A DNA stretch of 64,000 nucleotides from Phalacrocorax aristotelis (lineage: Eukaryota; Chordata; Aves; Suliformes; Phalacrocoracidae). The stretch spans positions 110,129,463 through 110,193,462 of the forward strand of contig NC_134277.1 of assembly GCF_949628215.1 (NCBI RefSeq). Reading direction: 5' to 3'. Positions 50,201-62,200 of this stretch are shown here, piece by piece. The notes under the pieces were generated by a model. The model was not told where the DNA came from, did not search any database, and saw only the letters and a list, made by a program, of their open reading frames with translations. The position numbers and the translations under genes were made by a program. Numbering within the stretch: the stretch's first letter is position 1; every line of letters starts with the position of its first letter.

Positions 50201-53200
50201 GCCTGTCGTCAGGGCTGGAGTGACAACAGTGCCAGTCACTTTGCATTTCAATCCACAGACATTCTCTTCCCCCTGGGGGCACGGAATACTGTTGAGCAGG
50301 GCTCGGTATGCATGGGCCAGACCCCAGCATGTTGCAGTTATCTGTGTCTCTCTGGGGTTCCCAGGGTAACAACATACTTTCTCCAAATGTTCTACTATTT
50401 TTTTAAGATTCTGCAGTTGTTTGGGGGTGAAACTCCAAAACACTGTGGGTGCCCACTGCCCTGGGTATTTGCTATGCTATCCCACATGCCCTGCCACTCG
50501 TAACTATCAAGCCTCGGGGCAGATTTCTGGGTGATATTCTTAAGTTGCTTAGTCAAAACCAAAACAACATGCCCAAAAACTAACAATAAGTGCACCTTAA
50601 CCACCCAAGGATGTTCAAGATACAAAAACGTTGTTGTAACAAAGGCACAGACATCATAGAACAAAGTTGCAAAGGTACTATTCTGTATTTCCTCCATATA
50701 AAATCTCTCAGAGGAGGAGGTATAATTGCTAATTGCCTCAACAAGGTGGTATCCGAAGTACAGTAACGGTTTCAGCAAAAACCCCAAATACCAGATAAAG
50801 CTGAAAACGAGTGTTTGTATAACAAATCTTGTAGGCAAAACATTACTAATCACAGCAGAACACAGCAGACTCAAACAACCAACACCGATTTTTAACACCA
50901 ACTGCAAAAAGGACAACATGGTGCTGTGACCAGCAGCTGTTGTTATCTCCAACCCTTGAGCCCCACGTTGGGTGCCAAAAAGACTGTTGTGGTTTAGCGG
51001 CAGCTCAGCCCCACACAGTCGCTCGCTCACTCCCCCACCGGTAGATGGGGGAGAGAATCAGAAGGGTAACGCTCGTGGGTTGGGATAAGAACAGTTTAAT
51101 AATTAAAATTAAAAGAAACAACAGTAGAAATGCAATGTAAAGACGAACAACGAGAGGCGCAAAGCCCCGGGGGAGGGGGGAGGGAGGGGGGGAACGAACC
51201 GCCGAAACAAACCGCATGCGCCGCAGCCGCCCGCCGACCCGACGCCACGCCACGCCACGCCACGCCACGCCACGCCGCGCCGCGCCGCCCCGCCCCCCCG
51301 TGCTGCCACTGCCCGCCCTCAATATATTGGCCATGGTGTCACATAGTATGGAATGAACCTGCCATTGGCCAGTTGGGGTCAGCCGCCCCCACCATGGCCC
51401 TGCCCCTCCCAGCCCCCCCTGCCACGCCACGCGGCAGAGCGCGGGAAGCTGGAAAGGTAGCCGACCCCCACAGTGAGGAGAATTAACCCCTTCTCAGCCA
51501 AAACCAGCACAATACTAAAAATGTATGTTTCAGATCCTGTGTAATAATGGTCCCTATTTCTGGAAACTCTCACTACTGATTTTCTGCAAAATCTGGATAA
51601 GTTATCAAAAACAAACCAAACAAAAATCAACCAGTTCATCGCCAGGAATATATCAGACCAGCGTACTGAAGAGTAAAATCTAGCTTGTGTCCCTTTCCTA
51701 GCAAACTAGCAATGGATGGAGAAGTTGACGTCTGCTGTGCTGCCATTTATTCCAGTAGCTGGAAGCACGTTTTCTGACAGAAAGGCTGAACACCTTCCTT
51801 TAGGTGCTTAGTTAGTATATATGTGTATTTTTTGTGTATATCTTGTCCCCACTCCCCTTTTTAGGAGTTCCAACCTACGCTTTTAAGATATTTAGTGGAT
51901 AAAGATTAGATCTAAGACTCAACCTATCATGACTTCCTACTCTAGCTATCCCAGAGTCTGAGTAGTAGCGGATGAGTCTTCTGAATATGCTTTATCGTAG
52001 TTTCTCTACCTGTGAGGTAGGTGAGCAGTCCTTCATAGTTTCAAAAGAGATTAAATTGTACCTTAAAAACATTTTGAAGATTGGATATACTACATAAGTT
52101 ATTCCTGATTATTATCACTATTGCCTGCCTTTCTTATTTTGTTAATTTCGTGCAGGGTTTTATCCAGTGAACACAAATCGAGTAAGTTTGTTTGTTAGCC
52201 TCATTTCCTTCTGAAAATGCTGACTATTGCCAAAACTTTAGTAAGCAGTGTGGGTTTGGATAGTCTCTCAAATGGAGAGCTTTTTATTTATAATGGCTTG
52301 GAAATGCCTAAAAAATAAGTTGAGTTTAATAGTCGAGTGAGTGAGTGATGGGAAGAGTTAAATCTAGTTATCATTAGCTTTATTTCCAAATAAAAAGTAT
52401 CAATCCAGTAAATCCATTGCTTTTTCTCCTCTTCTGAAGTCTTGTCATTGTACAAAACGCATCAAGAACATCAAAGCGTGCTGCCATCTCAGATAAATTT
52501 ACAAACTACTCTGTGAGACTTCTGTTGCTTGTATTGCTTATAATCCCATCTCTCTATTGTTTTGTAATGCTTCCTGTTCTTCATGTAAATCTAAATTTTC
52601 AGCATTATGCAACAACATTTGGATTCTGGGGTTTTGTGGTTCATTTGTTGGATTTTGGTTTTTTTTAAGTTTATTATTTCTATTTGTGTGGCGCTCTCGG
52701 TCGGTCAGAATAAACTGTATCTTGGGGAAGATGACCTTCACTTATTTCCAACTACTTACATTTGAGCTACCTGTGTAGCAGTAGGAATAGGCACTTTTAC
52801 AGTGTGTGATTCCTACTGTGTTTTGGATGTCAATTCTAGACATTTCTAGAGTGCCATTCATCTCATATGTCCTGGTACTGGCTGTAAAGAGGGCCTTGGT
52901 TAATTAGCTCAGATCTAGATGTCTGCTTTTTGGCCAGGTTATGCTTTCTTACAGCCTCATTTGAGCCTGAAATTTAAATAAAGATGCTTATTTTCATATA
53001 GTTATAGAATCGTTAAGGTTGGAAAAGACCTGTAGGATCATCAGGTCCAACTGCCAGCGCAACACCCCCAGGCCTCCTGAACCATGACCTGAAGTGTCAC
53101 GTCTACATGTTTTTGAACACCTCCAGGGATGGTGACTCCACCACCTCTCTGGGCAGCCTGTTCCAATATTTTGCGTATATTTAAAGAAGTTGAGTTATTT

Positions 53201-56200
53201 TTTGTGATTCTGTAGTTAAAATATTAATTATTTGGTCCTTCATGGCTGAAATGTCCTAAGCAAAATGAATTTTAGAGAACTGATCAAAATTTATTTTGGT
53301 TCAAAGGTACAGAATCGAAGGTTTCTGTTGGTGTTTTAAACATCAGACTGGAAATGTATCCACAACTTAATAAGACCCTGTCTCCAGAAATAACTAATAC
53401 TCAAGTAAGTAATTTTGGGGAGGGCTGACTTCTTTTGGTGGGTCTGGGGGGAAACTCAGCATAGAATTACTTACATAAATATTGAGGGCAGTGGATTTTT
53501 GAATGTTCAGTACTTTACCCCTCATTGAACTTAAATATAGTTACCTTTTTTGAAACCAGTTTGTTTATACTGAACATTACTTTGTCTGAAATACTTCTTC
53601 AGTAGTTTTTCTACTTACTGGATTCAAAACTTTAAGCAGGAAAAAAAGATGCAATATACCTAATTTTCTTCAGGTAGTATATGTTTTCTTGCTCTCTCCC
53701 CCATTTGAAATGATAATTTCAAGTCAGCTATTCTGCCTGGAAAACCAGTAAATGTTGGCCTGAAGCTGTATGCAGATACTCTTCTGCCCATCAAAAGCTG
53801 AGCAATCCTTCTGTACAGAAATGTATCACATAAGATGAACACTTCTTCAGTCAAGCTTGATATATGAGCCTACAAACAAGAACTTAAGGTTTTTGTTCAT
53901 TGGATTTTCATTTAAAAATATTATTCTTCAGCATTTGCATGGCACACTAAATATTAAGCTGTGTGTTACTTAGGCCCGATTTGGTGTTAGTGTACTGATT
54001 ATGGGTTTTTTTTCCCTGTTTGGAATTAATACGTGTGTGATTGGTTATGCTTTTCTTACCTGCAGTTTGCCTTGGAACGTCAGAAGACAGCAGAAAAAGA
54101 ACGATTATTTCTTGTGTATGCTAAACAGTGGTGGAGGGAGTACCTACAGATAAGACCTACGCACAATGTGAGGCTAGTAAAGATTTTTGCACAGGTTTGT
54201 AAATTTTGAAGATAGACCAATCCTTTCTTTTAAGTTACCTTTTTATTGTTAGGTATATTTTGAAGTTTCTGTGTATATAGAATCTGTATAGATTTATGAC
54301 ATTCAAGTCAGGACCACGTGTGGTATATCATGCAAAAAATGAAATTTGTAAGGCTTGAACTTTTATATGTATATTGAAGCTCAGTAGCATGATGCAGAAA
54401 GAAGGGTTGCTCCAACCACTTCTGATGCATGAGGTGATGAAAAGCCTGTTTAGTCTTTTGCTTGAATACTCATGAATGGCAAAGGCTTAAGTGATCTGTG
54501 CAAACTGTTTCAAACAGGTTTTATACCAGATAAGAAAGTTATAAAAAATGGACTTAATTAAATCTATTAGAACAGATCCGTACAATATTTGAGCTTGGTG
54601 TGGTCTGTAAAGCGATCTGTCTGCTTAATGTTGCATGCTAGCTACAGACATAATTACTGTAGGCTAATAAATTACTGTGCATCAGTTGCTCCTCGGTAAC
54701 TGTTCCTCAGTAAACGGAATGGTATGATCCTTTGCATTTTTAGTGCCGTCAATTCATCTTGTGTGGTAGCAATTTTCCTACCACAGATAATGAGCGTTAG
54801 CTTATTATCTCAAAGTAACTTTCTGAAGCGATCCCTGCCTACTCTTTTCAGTAAAGCAACGGCTTCCATTCTGGCTGTACCCTGAGCATTCAGTAGTGAT
54901 GTGAACTTCCAAATAAGGGTGTGGTGGGTTGATCCCAGCCAGCAGCTGAGCCACCTGCTAGTCACTCTCTCACTCCACCCCAGCGGAATGGAGGAGAGAA
55001 GGGGAAGGGCAAAAGTGAGGAAAAACTCACGGGTCAAGATGAAGAGGGTTTAATAAGTGAAGGAAAGAAAGGAAGAAGGGAGGGAAAGTGATGCGAAGTG
55101 ATGCAAAGACAATCACTTCCCACCTCCCACCAGCAGGCTGGTACCCAGCAAGTCTCCAAGCATGGCCTAGTTTAGAGAACATGTTCTCCATGCCCACCAG
55201 TTTTATTGCTGAACATGATGCTACATGGCATGGAATATCCCTTTGGTCAGTTCAGGTTGGCTGTCCTGGGTGTGTCCCCTCCAGCCTCTTGTCCATCCTG
55301 AACTTACTCCATGTTGGGGCAGAATGGGAGACAGAGAAGGCCTTGATGCTGTGTAGGCACTGCTCAGCAATAGCTAAAACACTGGTGTGTTACTAACACT
55401 GTTTTGGTCACAAATCTAAAACAAAGCACAATAGGGGGTGCTAGGAAGAAAATTAACTCCATCCCAGCCAGACCCAATACAAAGGCTTTCACAGTGGAGA
55501 ACCAAAATACATAATTAAACAGGGAATTCTAGAACTGGGAGTTTGGCTGGGGACATGAGGCAAAAATGGGATCTGTACTATTTTGAGAATAAAGCAATGT
55601 GTGAATTAATGGTATTCCACTTTCTGCACCCACAAAGCTACAGTAGGATTTGGAAGAAGGTTGGAGGGAGAGGTTTGTGGATATGATTAGAGGACTAAGT
55701 TCTTTGTTACAGGACAGTTTAGAAACTGGTAGCCTTCAGAACATTATAGGAACTAGGCCCCCTCCTAGCTCACTACCTGTAGAGAGTTTATCTTGATTCT
55801 CCCGCTGGCCATAGCAAATGTTAGTAAAACTGCCTTTAATGGCCTTTCTCATTTCTGGGAACAGAAGCGAGGTTATCAGAATTGTTTAATAGTTTAGTTA
55901 TCGGCCAGCTTTGTAGGCATAATGCAGAAGCATGCATTGCATATATAAAACTCTAGTAAATAAACAATGATTCATTCTTGTGATTTTTTTTTTTTTTTTT
56001 TTTTGGTTGCTTTCTAGCTCTGAAATAATTTCCAACAGGATTCCAGTCAGCTTCAAACAAATGGTGTTTTTTCTTATACCAACTTGCTGGAAAAGCATGA
56101 CAAAACCTTAATGGGGGCAATATGTGACTACAGTAAAGAATATGAGAGTGTGGTTTCCTGAAGCTGCAGACATTTAAAAGGCTTTGGTCCCTTTTTAAGT

Positions 56201-59200
56201 ATACAAACATAAAAGTACCAGTTTAGCCCAGTGAGGAAAAGAAGAGTTTTATACTGCTTCAAATAGTTTTACTAGTTGATAATCATAATATCTCCCTGCA
56301 GCATGTAGAAAACAGACCTTTTTCTAGTCATATTAATTTTTCATTTTTCAAAGAAATTAGAAATTCTTAGTATTACTACTCGTAATTTTTATATATTGAG
56401 TGACATCATTGTAATCTATTGGTTTTTTGTGGTTATGACAAGAGGTAAAGAGCATTCAAATTCAGACGCAAATAGACACCTTTTAAACTGAAATATCAGG
56501 TGCTGAGTGCTTAATGCTTTGGTGGGAGTGTTTTGGGGGGGTGGGAGTTTTGGTGCATGTGTGGTTTTGGGGGCATTTTGGTTTTGATGTGGGGTTTTTT
56601 TTGGTTGGATTTGAGGTTTTTGGAGGCTGGTGGGTTTTTTCTTTGGCGGTTTTTTGTTTGATGATAATACAGAAATCGACAGTGGATGGAGCATGAACAA
56701 TTCCTCACCTACTTAAGGAAATTAAGTTCAACCTGTACTGCTCCAGGCATTTGAACTTTCAGTCCAGAATGTCCTACTGGTGGCAGAGCCAGCAGCAAAA
56801 TCTAACTGTAAAGCCCCTCTAAATGGATTGCCTTAATGGCCTTGAGTGTTAATTCTAGAAGGATTTTTGTGTCTTAACATTTTTCAGTGTTATTTATTTC
56901 AGGGAGTATAAATCCTGTAGCAAAAAAAAAGATAGTTAAGATGAATCTTTTGTAACATTTGTGTCTCTGGCAAATAAACATATTTTATATGTTCAGGATG
57001 AAAATGGAGTAAACCGTCCAGTATGTTCATATATCAGACCACTTCGAGCAGGCCGGTTACTAGACACTCCTAGACAAGCAGCGCGATTTGTCAGTGTCCT
57101 GGGTTATGAAAGAGCTCCCATCATCGGAGGAGGTGGCGGCAAACAAGAACAGTGGTGCACCCTTCTCGCTTTTCTATGTAGAAACAAGGTATGTGAAAAC
57201 AGTCTTTGTGTGATAATAGAGTTGGTATAATATTCTAACTGAAGTTGGTAATTTAAAACAGGCTGCAAATACATGGGTTAAATCAAATTTGGAGAATTCT
57301 ATTACAATAACTTGTCTAAGACCTTTTTAAAGAGAAACAAATGTTAAATACTAGACAGGAGGGCTTTGGAGTAGACTTTCTTTACTCCTATTGTTGGGGT
57401 CCATTTGTCAATCTATCTGTGTGACAATGAGCTTGCTTTTCTTCATTTGCTTTTCTAAGTTCCCATACAACTATTCAATGAATCCCTGCTAGCGTGCAGG
57501 CCACTAATTTAAATTCTGGACTAATCCAGGAAGAGTTGGAAAAGTTTCTTTTGAAAAACTTGTTGGTTTTTTTTTTTTTTGATGGGCTAAAATACACTCA
57601 CAGTCTTTGCATTCATTTTTTTCGAGATAGGGATTTTCACTAAAAGTTTCAGCCTAGTTCTTAGTGATCTGTCAATTGTATCCTATGACTATAATAAATG
57701 AAACAAATTTGTAACTCGTTCTGGATTATCACTCCTCTGTTGTATGAATAAAAGTAACAGCTATCCCTTTTATACCTCTTTGGAGCGGTCGATGCTTTTC
57801 ATTGCCACTGAGGTACTTCTGCATTCAAGAACAATCTCACTCATGTGTTTATATTAAAAAGATCTGTTGTTCTTGGCAGTGGGAGGTGTATCCCAGTTTT
57901 TAGACCTGTCTCAAAGACCACACAGACAGACGTTAGCTGTTGTCTCCGAATATCACACCACGCATAGGTACCATATAAAGCCACCACTGGCTACCCACTG
58001 GCTTTCAAATAGAGGTGGTGGTCGCAGCTTTGAGTTTGAGGGCTGTTACGTTTGGAGGCACAGAGAAAGGGTTTCCTCCCAGGCAGAAGTATAGAAAATA
58101 GCTGGATTTAGCCCCTGAGACACCAGCTGGACCATTATTAATCTTTTTGTGGAAAGTGATGTGGCATTATTAAATGAACACAGGTTCACCAGAAATTTGT
58201 TTAAACCTACTTTTCTGGATATTCCCCTTGTACATTATGGTAGGGGAAGATTGTGGTTATCTGTGTAATGAACAGATACATCTGAGAACACTGAATTTTA
58301 CCTTTCCACTATTCTGAATAATATTTGACTGAAGAGCTGTACTGTTCTACTTCTGAATGCTGCGCTTTGTATTATGAAGGGTTCATTGCATATGGATATT
58401 TTTTTTCTTACTTTACAGTTAACATTTGTAGAGAACTTAAGATAAAAAAGATTATTGCACATCACATTCAGAAATTTATTTCTGTGAATTTCCAATGGTA
58501 GCAATAAATTTATGAAGGAAACTTTTTTTCCTGGTTGAAGGGGAAATGCAGCTACACATGACTTACAGCTCTTACACAGTTAGATCTGTGGGGGCATTTG
58601 TTTTACCTTTTTTCATTTATGAACTTTGACAACACATTCAAGGCAGTAAAATTACAATAGAATTACATTTCATTAACGGATTTTATCTAATGGTGTGAAA
58701 ATACAGCATAATTTCTAATATTACCTCAGGTATTTGCGTTATGTACATTTTGGCTTTTAATTAGAATGTTAGTTATGTCTTTATGGGTGAGTAGATTCTG
58801 GTTTTGGTTACTTGAAGGTATCTTTATAATCATAAGAAATGTTTTCCAGTACTAATACAGTATACTTGAATAAAAAATATAAATATAATTAGAATGTACT
58901 ACTATTTTTAAACAATTTTTTTCTGTTACAGAAAACTTAAACTTTTCAAGTTGAAACCTTAAAATCCTGACTTCGATACAGGCTTTAGGTAGACGTGAGG
59001 GAGGCATGGCTTGTTAAATCATGATTAGAGAAATATCACTGTATTCTTTAAGATTTTATCCATGCCTGCTACTAAAACCAGCTCACTAATGCTTACTCCC
59101 TAGGGTGACTGTGAAGATCATGCTAACCTTCTGTGCAGTCTTCTTCTTGGGTTTGGATTAGAAGCCTTTGTGTGTGTTGGAACAAAAGCAAAAGGAGTCC

Positions 59201-62200
59201 CGCACACTTGGGTAATGACTTGTGGAACTGATGGAACAATTACTTTTTGGGAGAGCTTAACAGGACATAGGTGAGTAGAAGGAGTATAAGAAAACTGAGC
59301 AACATATATTGAGGTTTGCATGCTCTGTTTTTGTTTGTTGTTGCTTTTTGCTTTTTATCTTTACACCCTGTCATGTAACTCGTGCAATCAAAGACAAAAG
59401 TCTTTGAATCCTTCTTTTGTGTACTGCTGTTGTTTGGAAAACAACTGGTTCAGTGTAAGGTGAAATATTTCAACAGTGTGTAATATAGTTTTCAGTGGCT
59501 TTAATAACAGTATAGCAACTGTTTCATGTCTTCTGGCAGCTGTTTGCCATTGATGCTATCACTGCCATCATTTGTGAAGAAGGAGATGAGATCTGACATG
59601 ATTGTTTAGGAACCGTTGTCGTTTAACCCCAGCTAGCAACTAAGCCCCACGCAGCCGCTTGCTCGCTCACCCTCTGGTGGGATGGGGGAGAGAATCAGAA
59701 GAGCAAAAGTGTGATAACTTGTGGGTTGAGATAAAGACAGTTTAATAGGTAAAGCAAAAGCCACACACGGAAGCAAAGCAAAACAAGGATTTCATTCACT
59801 ACTTCCCATGGGCAGGCAGATGTTCAGCCATCCCCAGGAAAGCAGGGCTCCATCACGTGTAATGGTTTCTTGGGAAGACAAAACGCTGCAACTCCCAACG
59901 TCTCCCCCTTCTTCCTTCTTCCCCCAGCTTTATATTGCTGAGCATGATGTCATGTGGTATTGGAATATCCCTTTGGTCAGTTGGGGTCAGCTGTCCCAGC
60001 TGTGTCCCCTCCCAGCTTCTTGTGCACCCCCAGCCCACTCGCTGGTGGGGTGGGGTGAGAGGCAGAAAAGGCCTTGATCCTGTGTAAGCCCTGCTCAGCA
60101 GTAATGAAAACATCCCTGTGTTACCAACCCTGTTTTCAGCACAGATGAAAAACACAGCCCCGTACTTGCTACTGTGAAGAAAATTAACTCTATCTCAGCC
60201 CAACCCAGCACATTCTATCTGCTTATTTTTCTAGATTTAAAGAAAAAGTAGTGTGTTATTTCATTGTATGTTATGCCTCCAAAATATGTATAATTACTTT
60301 TCTGTAAATAAATGAATGACAGTTTGGTGGGGGGAGAAATGTTAACAAACTTGGCTTTTATTTTTAAAAGGAGAAGTGGCTTATATCAGTCTCAACTAAA
60401 CATTTTTACCTTGCCTTTAAATAAGGTGTATTAATAAGAAGTTGAATGTTTTTGATTAGGTACATCCACAGACCTACAAACCCTGATGACCCTCCAGTAG
60501 TGGAACAACCCAAGCCACTGTATCCTTATTGCACGATAGGTTGTATCTTCAACCATCAGAAGTTCCTTGGAAATTGTCAGCCCTCTGACGCTGTGGAGGT
60601 TTGTGTATTTGACCTGCACGATGAATCTAAGTGGAAACCCATGAGTGGAGAAGCAATAAAATCAGTATGTTCCCCTGGAACAACATCTTCAGTTCCCCCT
60701 TTTCCTCCTCTGTGTGCTTCTGCAGTAGATGCTGCGGTAACAAGCAATGAGATAGAATTGCAGCTGAGAATACTGGTCTCTGAACACAGAAAGGTAATAC
60801 GGTTTAAAGATTTTCATTGATCTGTTGTGGTAATAAAGGTGCAGGTTTCTTACTGTATGCTTGTTTTGGACAGCCATTTCTTAGGTTGCATACTCCTCTC
60901 TTTGCAATGTGTTTTCCATAAGCTTTTGCAGAAATGTGGTATGTGAAAAGTTAAATAACTGAAAAATTGTCTGGAAAGACTGTACTGAGCTAGTGTAGAG
61001 TCATACTTATTATTTGCAGGGGTGATTTTGTAGCCTCGTCTGCAGGCTCTTCCCCTCACCTTGCCTTTGCCTCTCATTCTATGTTGTGATCTTGAGCTTA
61101 CTGGCACCTGCTGACTATCTACAAGGGGTCTGTAAAAGCCAGGAAGAACAAATCTGGTTGTCAGTGGGGTTCACCTATCCATCACAAATATTTTTGGTCT
61201 CTAGATAAAAGCCAGCTTTCAGCTTTCATGATCTTTGACTGCTTTACAAAATAACAAGGTATTTCTAGAAGATAGTTTTGTCCTTTATCAAGATTTTTAC
61301 AAGACATAGTGTGCCAGAAATGATTCTTCCTGTGCTGGATATGAAGGAGATGATATTTTAAATCTTTTGTTAGCTTATGTCTGGGTTTAATGTTTTTTTT
61401 TGTTGGTTTTGCTTTTATAACCCACACAACGCTCAACCTTTGGGGTGGCAAGTAATTCTCAGGGTATGAATCTCATGCAATGTTGAATACACACATGGTA
61501 GATTTTTCTACTTCTTTGCTCTTGTGGAATGGTAGGAGGGAGGTACATGTACACGTGTGTGTGTTCTGGGGAGCTGTTGTGCGTTGTTTTTTTCAGAAGT
61601 GGGTATCCATGAGAGGCATGAGAAAAAACGTGAGGTGAATTTTAGCTGATCATTCCCATATTTTTGCTGTGTGTTAGGCACGCTCTTCTTATATTTAATG
61701 CAGAGATACTGTAGCTGAAACATGTAGTTTGAGCTCAGGCCTTGTTTTACTCTAGTAGTCTAACTTCATTTCTTGGTAAATGTTTGATATTTTGTTCGCA
61801 GTGTTTGATTCGTTGGTGTGTGATCAATATACAAATCTTACTGGATTCACTTTCATTAACCACAAACTGAAGATTTGTCATGGATTTATTTGAATCTATA
61901 CAGTATACAAGCTTATTAACATCCTAATGTTCATTCTGCATGGTTGTCATTGCTCTGTGACTTGCCTCACAGGATCTTGGCCTTTCTACTGTTTGGGATG
62001 ACCATCTGTCCTATCTGTTGTCACCAGCATTAGCAGCCTATGAGCTCGAACGCACAACAAGCATTTCTGCAGGAAACGAAGAGTTTCAAGATGCTGTAAG
62101 AAGAGCAGTACCTGATGGTCACACATTTAAAGGGTTTCCTATCCATTTTGTGTACAGAAATGCCAGGAGAGCATTTGCCACGTGTCTTCGGTAAGTCTAA

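Larger units (their letters stand above)
44980..51511 (-). mobile_element. ERVL-like endogenous retrovirus (provirus), antisense in a CEP76 intron
   Basis: 6,532-bp provirus read on the minus strand: 5' LTR (50,985-51,511), lysine-type primer binding site, gag region, protease/RT/RNase H/integrase frame, purine tract, 3' LTR (44,980-45,479). It has TG..CA ends and a perfect 5-bp ATACT duplication. No env is visible, consistent with ERVL. The pol frame resembles ERVL-type pol (protease DTGA, integrase SDNGTHF). The copy is damaged: frame changes in gag, an altered RT active site, an in-frame stop in integrase and a frame change near the integrase end. High LTR similarity indicates a fairly recent insertion. 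Plus-strand open frames inside are shadows. Confidence 0.95.

Noticed and set aside
50395-51030. Hydrophobic frame as an envelope gene
   Set aside because: It lies between the primer site and gag, not 3' of pol, and has no signal peptide/surface/fusion arrangement. Its upstream extension beyond 50,919 runs into the primer site and LTR.
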